A DNA stretch of 64,000 bases from Aquiflexum gelatinilyticum (lineage in GTDB: Bacteria; Bacteroidota; Bacteroidia; Cytophagales; Cyclobacteriaceae), in contig NZ_JANSUY010000003.1 of assembly GCF_024741135.1 (NCBI RefSeq), positions 248,001 through 312,000 of the forward strand, read 5' to 3'. The translations under genes and the position numbers were made by a program. Shown in pieces: positions 25,943 to 34,202 of this stretch. The notes under the pieces are model-generated. The model saw nothing but the letters and a program-made list of their open reading frames with translations, was not told the origin of the DNA and searched no databases. Within the stretch, counting starts at the first letter, position 1. Every line of letters starts with the position of its first letter.

Positions 25943-26893
25943 TTATTTTTGATCCAAAATATGGCTGATCACTGATTGGGCTGCGAAAATTCTATTATGT
26001 GCCTGTTGCATGACAAGGCTTCTTGGTCCGTCCAACATCTCATCTGACAATTCAAGATTTCTCCTTACAGGAAGGCAATGCATAATTTTGGCATTCTTGG
26101 CATGTTTTAGATGCTTTTCTGTCAGCATCCAAGAACTGTCCGTATTTAGTATTTTACCATAATCATTGAATCCTGACCAGTTTTTGACATAGACAAAATC
26201 AGCTCCTGCCAAAGCTTCTTTTTGGTCAAGGACGATATTTGCTCCTTTGGTAAAGTTCTCATCCAATTCATATCCATAAGGGTGGGTGATGGTAAGGTCA
26301 TGACCGCATCCGATGGCCCATTCTGCAAATGAATTTGCAACTGCATGAGGAATTGCTTTGATATGCGGTGCCCATGTAAGGACTACTTTTGGTTTTTTAT
26401 CAATTCCCCTGTTTTCATGGATGGTTACCATGTCTGCCAGACTTTGCAAAGGATGGCGGATCGCAGATTCCAGGCTGATGACTGGGATTCCGGAGTATTT
26501 GATAAATTGGTTGAAAACAAAATCCTCCAAATCTTCCTGCTTGTTGGTCAATGAAGGAAATGCCCGTATCGCAAGGATGTCAAAGTAAGAACCCAATACA
26601 CCTGCTGCATCCCTAATATGTTCGACAGTGCCTTTGTTCATGGTGACACCTTCCCGCATTTCCAATGCCCATCCTTCTTTGTCCATGTTCATGACGATGG
26701 CTTCCATACCGAGTTGTTGTGCAGCAATTTGGGTACTCGCCCTTGTTCTGAGTGAGGGATTTAAAAAAATGCATCCAATTCTTTTTCTTTGACCTTTAGC
26801 CTGATCGATCCAAGGATCCCTTTTGTAATCAAGTGCCTTTTGGATGAGTTTTTCTGCGGTGGCTTTATCTTCAAATTTGGTAAAGTGCATCAT
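25943..26893 (-). CDS. argF': N-succinylornithine (predicted) carbamoyltransferase
   Basis: A 316-aa transcarbamylase of the AOTCase/SOTCase group: carbamoyl-phosphate loop SLRTRAST (residues 47-54), HPLQSLADM, and the C-terminal HCLPVRRN. These enzymes use N-acylated ornithine. The residue that sets acyl specificity is Glu92 in the Xanthomonas N-acetyl enzyme and Pro90 in the Bacteroides N-succinyl enzyme. Here the equivalent is Val90 (codon GTC at 26624-26626, in GTVEH). Published mutants of the acetyl enzyme with Val, Pro, Ser or Ala at this place become succinyl-specific, so an N-succinylornithine transcarbamylase is predicted. Lies between argD and argB. Confidence 0.9.
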   Translation of the reverse strand: MMHFTKFEDKATAEKLIQKALDYKRDPWIDQAKGQRKRIGCIFLNPSLRTRASTQIAAQQLGMEAIVMNMDKEGWALEMREGVTMNKGTVEHIRDAAGVLGSYFDILAIRAFPSLTNKQEDLEDFVFNQFIKYSGIPVISLESAIRHPLQSLADMVTIHENRGIDKKPKVVLTWAPHIKAIPHAVANSFAEWAIGCGHDLTITHPYGYELDENFTKGANIVLDQKEALAGADFVYVKNWSGFNDYGKILNTDSSWMLTEKHLKHAKNAKIMHCLPVRRNLELSDEMLDGPRSLVMQQAHNRIFAAQSVISHILDQK

Positions 26894-26947
26894 TTTTATT
26901 CAATTTCTATCCAAAATTAATGGATGGGATGGGGTATGAATTTGAAA

Positions 26948-28078
26948 TCAATTCAATATTTCTTTTAAACTACCTATAAACGAAGATAGCTCATTCGGTC
27001 CAATATTTAAAGGTGGAAGCAATCGAATGGTCTGTTTTCCTGCTGAACTGCCTGTGAAAATTTTGTATTTGCTCACCAATTCAGAACGAACAGGGGCAGC
27101 GTCCCTGTCAAGGTCTACTCCAATCATAAGTCCCTTTCCTCTGACTTCGGTCACCCCGGAGATTTTTTTCAATTCCGAAATCAAGAATTCTCCCATTTTC
27201 TCTGCGTGGGGCAGGAGATTTTCAGATTCTATTACTTCAAGCACTGCCAATCCTGCTGCACAGGCTAGGTGGTTGCCTCCGAAAGTCGTCCCCAAAAGAC
27301 CGTAGGAGGCTTTGAAATCAGGATGAATCAACACGCCTCCGATTGGAAAACCGTTACCCATCCCTTTTGCCATCGTGATGAGGTCAGGGACCAAACCTTC
27401 CACCCATTGATGTGCAAAGAATTTTCCTGTTCTCCCATATCCTGATTGTACTTCGTCAAGGATCAGTTTTGCGCCATAAGTTTTTGCCAATCTTGAAACC
27501 TCCCATAGAAATTCAGGGGAAGGAACATGGATGCCGCCGACACCCTGAATACCTTCAATGATGATTCCTGCAATGTTTCCTACTTTCAACTGGTTTTCTA
27601 CCGCTTCAATATTTTCCCAAGGAAGGATAAATACATCAGCCCTTTGATTGAAAGGGGCTACGATTTTTGGATTGTCTGTCAATACAACAGCACCAGAAGT
27701 CCTGCCGTGGAAAGCACCTGAAAATGAAATAAATCCGGATTTACCTGTTGCGAAGGAAGCTAATTTCAATGCATTTTCATTGGCTTCTGCTCCGGAGTTG
27801 CAAAGGAAAAGATTGAAGTCAGGATATCCCGACATTTCCCCCAATTTCTTGGCTAGTTGTTGCTGGACTGGGATATGGACAGAATTGGAATAAAAAGTGA
27901 TCCTGTCCAATTGGTCTTTGATTCTTTGGTTGAAATGGGGGTGGCTGTGTCCGATGGAAATCACAGCATGGCCTCCGTAAAGGTCTGTGTATTCGTCTCC
28001 TTTTTCATCCCAAAGTTTTGACCCTAGCGCTTTTACTGGGGTGACATTGATCAAAGGATATACGTCAAATAGGTTCAT
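26948..28078 (-). CDS. argD: N-acylornithine aminotransferase
   Basis: A 376-aa class III PLP-dependent aminotransferase that converts N-acylglutamate semialdehyde to N-acylornithine using glutamate. Visible are YTDLYGGHAVISIGH, the phosphate-binding NSGAEANENALKLA, AFHGRT, the aspartate in LILDEVQSGYGRTG, and the PLP lysine in MAKGMGNGFPIGG. Length fits ArgD rather than longer ornithine or GABA transaminases. It starts 10 bp after argC. Confidence 0.93.
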   Translation of the reverse strand: MNLFDVYPLINVTPVKALGSKLWDEKGDEYTDLYGGHAVISIGHSHPHFNQRIKDQLDRITFYSNSVHIPVQQQLAKKLGEMSGYPDFNLFLCNSGAEANENALKLASFATGKSGFISFSGAFHGRTSGAVVLTDNPKIVAPFNQRADVFILPWENIEAVENQLKVGNIAGIIIEGIQGVGGIHVPSPEFLWEVSRLAKTYGAKLILDEVQSGYGRTGKFFAHQWVEGLVPDLITMAKGMGNGFPIGGVLIHPDFKASYGLLGTTFGGNHLACAAGLAVLEVIESENLLPHAEKMGEFLISELKKISGVTEVRGKGLMIGVDLDRDAAPVRSELVSKYKIFTGSSAGKQTIRLLPPLNIGPNELSSFIGSLKEILN

Positions 28079-28088
28079 GGTTGATAGG

Positions 28089-29057
28089 TTAGAAAGCGAT
28101 ACTTTTTAAATGCAGCCCGGCAGTTTCTTCCAATCCAAAAGCTATGTTGAAATTTTGGACTGCTTGGCCGGAGGCTCCTTTGAGCAAGTTGTCAATGGCA
28201 GAATAGATGACCAACTGCCCCTTTTCTTTTTGTAAATGAAGGATGCATTTGTTGGTATTGACCGCTTGCTTCATGTCGATATCTTGATCCGAAACATGCG
28301 TGAATGGAGCATCATGATAGAAATCTTTGTACACCTTTCTAGCATCATCCAAATCTCCTTCGAAAGGAAAGTAAGCGGTGATCCATATCCCGCGAGAGAA
28401 ATTTCCGCGATAAGGGACAAAAAGAATTTCCTGATTGAACTCAGCAAATAGCTGACCAAAAGTTTGCTTGATTTCTTTGAGGTGCTGATGAGTGAACAAT
28501 TTGTAAACAGACATATTCCCTGTTCTATAGCTGAAATGACTTGTATCTGCCAATTTCTTACCGGCACCGGTACTTCCTGTAATTCCCGAAATTTGGACTG
28601 TATCCTTAACCCAACCTTTGGCCACAGCAGGAATCAATGCCAGTTGAATCCCCGTGGCAAAGCAACCCGGGTTGGCAATTTTGGTTGAAGATTTGATTTT
28701 ATGTTTGTTGACTTCAGGTAATCCGTAAACAAATCCATTGCTTTCGTCTCTGAAATCCGTGCTTAAGTCAATGATTACAGTGTCGGTGGAAAAGGTATGG
28801 TTTTCCAAAAAACCTTTGGTTTCCCCATGGGGAAGACCCAAGAAAACAGCTTCGATACCTTCTGTTTTAACTTTATCAGTGAAAACCAGCTCGGTGTCAC
28901 CAATCAGGTCAGGATGGACTTCGGTTACTTTTTTTCCTTTTTGGCTATTGCTGTGTACATACACCAAGTCGCAGGCAGGATGATGTAAAAGGAGACGAAG
29001 GAGTTCGCCTCCGGTATATCCTGCTGCCCCAATGATGGCTGTTTTAATTTTCTTCAT
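28089..29057 (-). CDS. argC: N-acyl-gamma-glutamyl-phosphate reductase
   Basis: A 322-aa NADPH-dependent reductase of N-acylglutamyl phosphate. It has the nucleotide-binding GAAGYTGGELLRLL at the N-terminus (from residue 11) and the catalytic cysteine in NPGCFATG (about residue 132). The length, 322 against roughly 340 in many bacteria, is normal for this lineage. The start overlaps the end of argG by 14 bp, indicating tight coupling. Confidence 0.94.
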   Translation of the reverse strand: MKKIKTAIIGAAGYTGGELLRLLLHHPACDLVYVHSNSQKGKKVTEVHPDLIGDTELVFTDKVKTEGIEAVFLGLPHGETKGFLENHTFSTDTVIIDLSTDFRDESNGFVYGLPEVNKHKIKSSTKIANPGCFATGIQLALIPAVAKGWVKDTVQISGITGSTGAGKKLADTSHFSYRTGNMSVYKLFTHQHLKEIKQTFGQLFAEFNQEILFVPYRGNFSRGIWITAYFPFEGDLDDARKVYKDFYHDAPFTHVSDQDIDMKQAVNTNKCILHLQKEKGQLVIYSAIDNLLKGASGQAVQNFNIAFGLEETAGLHLKSIAF

Positions 29058-30240
29058 GGTTGTTTACTTGATGGAAAATCGCAGTTTGGTTTCCAAGGAT
29101 TCTTGTAAAGCCTTTGACATCTTCGCCTGTATACCCTTTGTTCATTTCACCATAGCTGCCAAACTTGGAAGCCATCAGGTCATGGGATGATTCTATTCCC
29201 ACCAATTGGAATCTGTATGGATGGAGGAGCACTTTCACTGTGCCTGAGACAAATTCCTGGGTGCTTTCCAAAAATGCTTCCATGTTTCTCATCACGGGGT
29301 CGAGGTAATGGCCTTCGTGAAGATGGTTGCCGTAGAATTCGGAAAACTGGTTTTTCCAGAATGTCTGCCATTTGGTCAAGGTATGTTTTTCCAACAATTG
29401 ATGGCTTTTGATGATGATGAGAGGGGCAGCTGCTTCGAAACCAACCCTTCCTTTGATGCCGATAATGGTATCTCCGACGTGCACATCTCTTCCTATGCCA
29501 TAGGGTGCTGCCAACTCCTGAACTTTCAGGATGGCATCTACAGGATTGTTGTAGCTGATGCCGTTTACAGCATTGATTTCTCCTTTGTCGAATCCAATCA
29601 CCAATTCTTCTGAACCGATTTTGCTTACTTGGGTTGGCCAAGCTTCTTCCGGCAATGTTTGGTTGGAAGTCAATGTTTCCTTGCCACCGACGGATGTACC
29701 CCAGATCCCTTTGTTGATGGAATATTTTGCTTTCTCAAAATTCATGGAAACGCCATGTTTTTTGAGGTAGGCTATTTCTTCCTCTCTGCTGAGTTTGAGG
29801 TCACGGATGGGTGTGATGATTTCTATATCCGGAACAATGGTCTGAAAGATCATGTCAAAACGGACTTGGTCATTTCCTGCGCCGGTACTGCCGTGTGCTA
29901 CGGATTTTGCTCCGATTTTTTTGGCGTATTCTGCCAAGGTTTTCGCTTGGAGGATTCTCTCTGCACTAACCGAAAGGGGATAGGTGGCGTTTTTAAGTAC
30001 ATTACCAAAGACCAAAAATTTAAGTACTTCCTGATAGTAGGTTTTGGTAACATCCAATGCTGTGAAGGAGGCTACTCCTAGACCGTTTGCCCGTTCTTCA
30101 ATTTCCTGAAGTTCTGATTTTGAAAATCCACCTGTGTTGATCAATACTGCATGGACTTCGTAGCCGAGGTCTTTGGTCAAATGAAGTGCACAAAAAGTAG
30201 TGTCCAATCCTCCGCTATACGCTAATACTGTTTTTTTCAT
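29044..30240 (-). CDS. argG: Argininosuccinate synthase
   Basis: A 398-aa synthase joining citrulline and aspartate with ATP. The N-type ATP pyrophosphatase loop is visible as AYSGGLDTT near residue 7, followed by ATP/citrulline contacts HGSTGAGNDQVRF. I choose ATG 30238-30240 (MKKTVLAYSGGLD) over the in-frame ATG at 30250-30252, which adds four residues. It is second in the operon, 44 bp after the GNAT gene, and overlaps argC by 14 bp. As it stands among N-acyl pathway genes, its citrulline comes from the M20 deacylase. Confidence 0.94.
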   Translation of the reverse strand: MKKTVLAYSGGLDTTFCALHLTKDLGYEVHAVLINTGGFSKSELQEIEERANGLGVASFTALDVTKTYYQEVLKFLVFGNVLKNATYPLSVSAERILQAKTLAEYAKKIGAKSVAHGSTGAGNDQVRFDMIFQTIVPDIEIITPIRDLKLSREEEIAYLKKHGVSMNFEKAKYSINKGIWGTSVGGKETLTSNQTLPEEAWPTQVSKIGSEELVIGFDKGEINAVNGISYNNPVDAILKVQELAAPYGIGRDVHVGDTIIGIKGRVGFEAAAPLIIIKSHQLLEKHTLTKWQTFWKNQFSEFYGNHLHEGHYLDPVMRNMEAFLESTQEFVSGTVKVLLHPYRFQLVGIESSHDLMASKFGSYGEMNKGYTGEDVKGFTRILGNQTAIFHQVNNHEEN

Positions 30241-30284
30241 TGGTAAAATCATTTTTTAAGCCAATGGCATAGGGCTTAATAGGT

Positions 30285-30974
30285 TTAAAATAGGTTAAAG
30301 GTTTTGTCTTTGGTTTTCTTGAGGTTGAGCATGACGTATTTTTTAAGTCTTGTCCACCTTTCAAAGAGCTTGATGTTTTTCTTGAAATCCGTCCTCAAAG
30401 CCACCTCTTCCACCTTAGCTTTTTTGGATGGATCATAAAGCATGGCTGTGCAAAGGCAGTTTTGTCTGTTTTTGCTTTTGAGAATTTCCACATTGACACA
30501 GCTGTTGCAGCCTTTCCAAAATTCCTCATCATCGGTCAGGTCTGAATAGGAAACGGGAATATAACCGAGGCTTGAGTTGATCTTCATCACAGCGGCACCA
30601 GTGGTAAGTCCGAAGATTTTTGAATCCGGGAATTTGGTACGGCTGAGTTTGAAAATTTCATTTTTGATCAAAGTGGCTAATCCATATTTTCTGAATTGGG
30701 GGGCAACAATCAAACCGGAATTGGCCACAAACTTACCGTGCCCCCATGCCTCAATGTAGCAAAAACCGGCCCAAATACCTTCTTTGGTCAAAGCGATTAC
30801 TGCTTTGCCCTCCTGCATTTTTGTTTTTATGTATTCCGGAGAACGCTTTGCGATTCCCGTTCCACGTGCTTTGGCTGACTCTTCCATTTCGGTGGTGATG
30901 GTCTCGGCAAAGACTACGTCTTTTTCTGTTGCAGGTCTGATGATAAAGGAAGGAATGTTTTCCATTTTGTCCAA
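30285..30974 (-). CDS. GNAT family acyltransferase, putative N-acylglutamate synthase
   Basis: A 229-aa GNAT protein at the head of the arg operon. The N-terminal half is an ordinary acetyltransferase fold (FIIRPATEKDVVFAETI; acyl-CoA site VAPQFRKYGLATLIKNEIF, about residues 92-110). The C-terminal part is unusual: three Cys motifs, KGCNSCVN and QNCLCTAM, then a basic tail. No classical argA or argJ is present in the window, so this enzyme is the best candidate for the first step, acylating glutamate; whether it uses acetyl- or succinyl-CoA is inferred only from ArgF'. The start may be three codons downstream (MENIPSF). Upstream is the 458-bp non-coding region. Confidence 0.78.
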   Translation of the reverse strand: MDKMENIPSFIIRPATEKDVVFAETITTEMEESAKARGTGIAKRSPEYIKTKMQEGKAVIALTKEGIWAGFCYIEAWGHGKFVANSGLIVAPQFRKYGLATLIKNEIFKLSRTKFPDSKIFGLTTGAAVMKINSSLGYIPVSYSDLTDDEEFWKGCNSCVNVEILKSKNRQNCLCTAMLYDPSKKAKVEEVALRTDFKKNIKLFERWTRLKKYVMLNLKKTKDKTFNLF

Positions 30975-31432
30975 TTGGGAATAAATGAATGGTTATAAGT
31001 CTCTTTCGAGCTTTTTGATGTAATGACAGATTGAAGGTGCTATTGTAGGTCGTCCACGTAGGACACCAAATGTTAGGTCAGGGATGTCACCCTGAAGCTG
31101 TTCCTAAACCTCCTCAATGGAGTAAAAAATGGCATAGCAACAACTATCAAAGACAAAATCTTTGTTTCGGTTAGTTTGATTGCTATGAGATTAAGGTTTG
31201 ACATGCTTTTTGAAAACGTGTGCAAATGTTAAAAGGTTTAAAACAAGATGCAAGAATTAATTTCAGTTATTTCAATAAGCATCTGTAATCTTACACTGAT
31301 GGTAATAATGCGATAGAATGTTTGGTTTTTTGGCAACCTTAATTCGCTTTTGTTATTTCAAATCAATTTAAATTTGATTTGAAGTTTTGGAATTTTTATG
31401 GAGTTAAAATTTGAATGAAAATTTAAAAACCA
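30975..31432. other. Non-coding region upstream of the arg operon
   Basis: No convincing gene on either strand. It must contain the arg operon promoter (reading minus), but I could not find a TAnnTTTG element at a fitting distance. A GC-richer patch at about 31045-31125 contains small inverted repeats (GTCC-ACGTA-GGAC; GATGTCACC near it) of unknown role. The 31300-31430 part is AT-rich and lies downstream of the aminotransferase gene. Confidence 0.5.
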
Positions 31433-32698
31433 TTAAGATTTAGCCATTTCTTTCAGGGCATTGACAAAAACATCCAATTCTTCTGTGGAGGTATAAATAT
31501 TTGGTGTGATTCTACATCCAACCACGCCTGCATAATTGATGCCGACGGTATAGATTTTGTGTTTTTCCATCAGGATTTTTGCCATTTCATTGGGATCCAA
31601 TCCTTCTATGCCCACGTTAGCAATGCCGCAAGAACGGGAGGGTTCAGCGGGGGTATTGACATTGATTTTTGGGACATTTCTAACCTTATCACTCCAATAT
31701 AATTGTAGGTATCTCAATCTTTCTTCTTTTCTCTCTGCTCCTATTTTTTCGAAATAGTCCAAGGCATTGTTCACAGCTAGGTCAGTCGCGACAGGATGTG
31801 TTCCGATGTGGTTAAGGTTTTTTATATTGGTATGGTCGAGTTCGTAAGGTGCCAATAGCGGCCAAATCTTATTTATTTTGTCCTTTTTGACATAAAGTAA
31901 TCCTGCGCCTAAGGGAACACTCAGCCATTTGTGAAGGCTGCAAGCGTAATAGTCGCAATTGAGGTCTTCGATTTTGAAATCAAAATGGGCAATACAATGT
32001 GCCCCGTCTAACATCACTTCCACACCATGCCGGTGTGCCATGTCACAGATTTTTCTGACGGGAAGGATTTGTCCCGTGATGTTAATCATGTGGCTGACCA
32101 TCATCAGTTTGGTATTTGGAGTGATGGCATCTTCGTAGATCTTGACTATTTCCTCATCCGTTTTGGGATGGTTTGGGATGGAGACGATTTTGTTCGTGAT
32201 GCCATGCCTTCGTGAGGCAAGGATAAACATGTTTTGGATGCTGCCATAATCTTGCAGCGCAAATATGGCCTCATCTCCCTTTTGCCAAGGATAGCCCGAG
32301 ATGATGATGTCTAGGGATTCTGTGGCATTGCGAGTGATGGCAATTTCATCAGGACTTCCTCCAAAGGCCTTGGCTAACCTTGCTGCTGCTTTGTCTTTGT
32401 TTTCCCACTGAACAGTCCGGAAATACCATGAGCCTTGATAATTGATTTCCCGGATGTGGTTGATGTAATTTTCTAGGGTTTCTGTGGGGAGAAAGCAATA
32501 ATACCCGTTTTCTAGGTTGATGTAATCCGGCTTGAGTTTGTATCCGCCTCGGATCTTTTGCCAAAAATCCTCATCCTTCGCCAAGGCTACAGGGGAAATA
32601 AGGGTGTAGGCTTCGATGGTTTTGGAGAAGGCCTCAAATGAAGCAGAGGAGGCGATGCCGGTAAAAGTTAAGTTTTTGAGGAATGTCCGCTTGTTCAT
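31433..32698 (-). CDS. Class V aminotransferase / cysteine desulfurase-like PLP enzyme with export-like leader
   Basis: A 421-aa fold-type I PLP enzyme of class V (isopenicillin-N epimerase/cysteine desulfurase superfamily). The PLP lysine is in CSLHKWLSVPLGAG (about residue 266), the Asp of the cofactor site in MLDGAHCIAH, and the early ATESLDIII binds phosphate. The N-terminus MNKRTFLKNLTFTG resembles a Tat signal but has KR in place of RR, so export is uncertain. Members of this group epimerise or cleave amino-acid-like substrates; the reaction here is unknown. Divergent from the Fic gene with 48 bp between starts. Confidence 0.83.
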   Translation of the reverse strand: MNKRTFLKNLTFTGIASSASFEAFSKTIEAYTLISPVALAKDEDFWQKIRGGYKLKPDYINLENGYYCFLPTETLENYINHIREINYQGSWYFRTVQWENKDKAAARLAKAFGGSPDEIAITRNATESLDIIISGYPWQKGDEAIFALQDYGSIQNMFILASRRHGITNKIVSIPNHPKTDEEIVKIYEDAITPNTKLMMVSHMINITGQILPVRKICDMAHRHGVEVMLDGAHCIAHFDFKIEDLNCDYYACSLHKWLSVPLGAGLLYVKKDKINKIWPLLAPYELDHTNIKNLNHIGTHPVATDLAVNNALDYFEKIGAERKEERLRYLQLYWSDKVRNVPKINVNTPAEPSRSCGIANVGIEGLDPNEMAKILMEKHKIYTVGINYAGVVGCRITPNIYTSTEELDVFVNALKEMAKS

Positions 32699-32746
32699 GG
32701 TGAGAAATTTAAAACAAAATGGTGAAAAAAATTTTTAAACCAAAAA

Positions 32747-33856
32747 ATGTTGAATAAATTTGTCAACAAATTAAAAGTCAACAATGTGAGTACATTAGCG
32801 GAAGTTCTTTTTGAAAAAAGAAATGAAAAGGGAATTGTAGTGAGGAATCTGGCTTTTCAGACAGGGATTGATCCGGCATTGATTTCTAAATATGAAAAAG
32901 GGAACAGGTTGCCGACAGAAGATAATTTAAAGGTGCTTGCTGAGATACTTCAGATACCATTTGAGGAGGCGAGAAAGATGTGGCTGGCCGAGAAGGTTTA
33001 TAATTTGTTGGCCTATGAAGAAAATGCTGGGGAGATTTTGGCTTTGGCTGAGTCTAGGGTTGCTTATCTTTCAGGGCAACAGTCTTTGACCATGCAGGAA
33101 TTGAGTGCGTCTATTCAAGACAAGCTGAAGCATATCGATGATTTGAAAGGCAAATGGCAATCTAGAAGGCCTTTGAATCCTACACAATTGCAGAAAATGC
33201 AGGAATTTTTCAATGTGGCCTACACCTACGAAAGCAACAGGATTGAAGGAAACACACTCACCTTGCAGGAGACACACCTTGTGGTCAATGAAGGGATTAC
33301 CATCGGGGGCAAATCCATGAGAGAGCATCTTGAGGCCATCAATCACGCGGAGGCAATTTCCTATATGGAGCAATTGGTGACCGATCAATTGGATTTTAGC
33401 CCAAGGGTTTTGATGGAGTTGCATTACCTGATATTGAAAGGCATCGATAGGAATAATGCCGGTAAATACCGTTCGGTACCTGTGAGAATCTCCGGGAGTG
33501 CCCATGTTCCACCTCAGCCATTTTTGCTTGAAAAATTGATGGAGGAATATTTTAACCATTACGATAGGCAGAAGAAACGTCTGCATCCGGTGATTTTGGC
33601 CGCTGAGATGCATGAACGATTGGTTAGTATTCATCCCTTTATTGATGGAAATGGGAGAAGCAGCAGGCTGGTGATGAATCTGATCTTGCTGAGGAAGGGT
33701 TATACAATAGCCAACCTAAAGGGAGACCTTACTTCAAGGTTAGCGTACTATAAGGCCTTGGAGGCCGTGCAGGTTGATAATAATCCTGAGGCTTTTTACC
33801 ACATGGTGGCAGATGCGGTCAAGGATTCTCTTGAAAGGCATTTGGAGCTTGTTTGA
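32747..33856 (+). CDS. HTH-Fic protein (AMPylase family)
   Basis: A 369-aa protein combining an N-terminal XRE-type helix-turn-helix (about residues 18-70, VRNLAFQTGIDPALISKYEKGNRLP) with a Fic domain. The Fic motif is intact: HPFIDGNGRSSR from His296, so AMP transfer to target hydroxyls is possible. The auto-inhibitory motif SxxxEG is present before the core (Ser163, Glu167, Gly168 in YESNRIEGN), so it is of the class in which an internal helix keeps the enzyme off. The HTH suggests that the protein also binds DNA, perhaps its own promoter. No antitoxin gene is adjacent. The stop codon lies in the start of a 7-bp repeat tract. Confidence 0.88.
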   Translation: MLNKFVNKLKVNNVSTLAEVLFEKRNEKGIVVRNLAFQTGIDPALISKYEKGNRLPTEDNLKVLAEILQIPFEEARKMWLAEKVYNLLAYEENAGEILALAESRVAYLSGQQSLTMQELSASIQDKLKHIDDLKGKWQSRRPLNPTQLQKMQEFFNVAYTYESNRIEGNTLTLQETHLVVNEGITIGGKSMREHLEAINHAEAISYMEQLVTDQLDFSPRVLMELHYLILKGIDRNNAGKYRSVPVRISGSAHVPPQPFLLEKLMEEYFNHYDRQKKRLHPVILAAEMHERLVSIHPFIDGNGRSSRLVMNLILLRKGYTIANLKGDLTSRLAYYKALEAVQVDNNPEAFYHMVADAVKDSLERHLELV

Positions 33857-33987
33857 GGAATTGTTAATTAAGAATTAAGAATTAAGAATTAAGAATTAAG
33901 AATTAAGAATTAAGAATTAAGAATGATAAATTATAAATGAAGAATTGAGAATTGAGAATTGAGAATTGAGAATGAAAAATGAAGGAT
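33855..33987. repeat. 19 perfectly phased 7-bp units (NNNNAAT) after the Fic gene
   Basis: Starting within the Fic stop codon, 19 consecutive heptads each end in AAT (one GAT at the end): GAGGAAT, TGTTAAT, TAAGAAT x8 (33869-33924), GATAAAT, TATAAAT, GAAGAAT, TGAGAAT x4 (33946-33973), GAAAAAT, GAAGGAT. The tract ends at the stop of the convergent small zinc-ribbon gene. Confidence 0.9.
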
Positions 33988-33989
33988 GT

Positions 33990-34157
33990 TTAAAAAAGCA
34001 TCAACATCAGCATCAGTATGGCTAGCAGTATGGCAATCCATTGGTAAACTGGGTTTCTTTTTGGAAAATGGTATTCGCAGATGGGGCAGAATTCAGCTTT
34101 TGGATCAATGTCCATCGCACAGGATGGACATTCTTTTGTATTTGATTTTTGAACCAT
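33990..34157 (-). CDS. Small zinc-ribbon membrane protein (55 aa)
   Basis: A short gene below usual ORF cut-offs. It reads MVQKSNTKECPSCAMDI, then FCPICEYHFPKRN, then a single hydrophobic helix (about residues 39-55, IAILLAILMLMLMLF) to the stop. Two CPxC knuckles (Cys10/Cys13 and Cys24/Cys27) make a classic four-Cys zinc ribbon, anchored by a C-terminal membrane helix. Such proteins occur near DsbA-like or membrane proteins but have no defined role. The start ATG is at 34155-34157, 45 bp from the divergent DsbA-family gene. The coherent domain layout argues against a chance ORF. Confidence 0.8.
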   Translation of the reverse strand: MVQKSNTKECPSCAMDIDPKAEFCPICEYHFPKRNPVYQWIAILLAILMLMLMLF

Positions 34158-34202
34158 ATCATTTTAAAATTGATTTATGAATGAAGTAAAATTATCTGAA
34201 TT

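Noticed and set aside
29308-30081. Plus-strand ORFs opposite argG
   Set aside because: Shadows of a conserved gene with no family similarity.
31040-31125. Possible riboswitch or arg regulator site upstream of the arg operon
   Set aside because: The inverted repeats are short and do not match any regulator site I can name.
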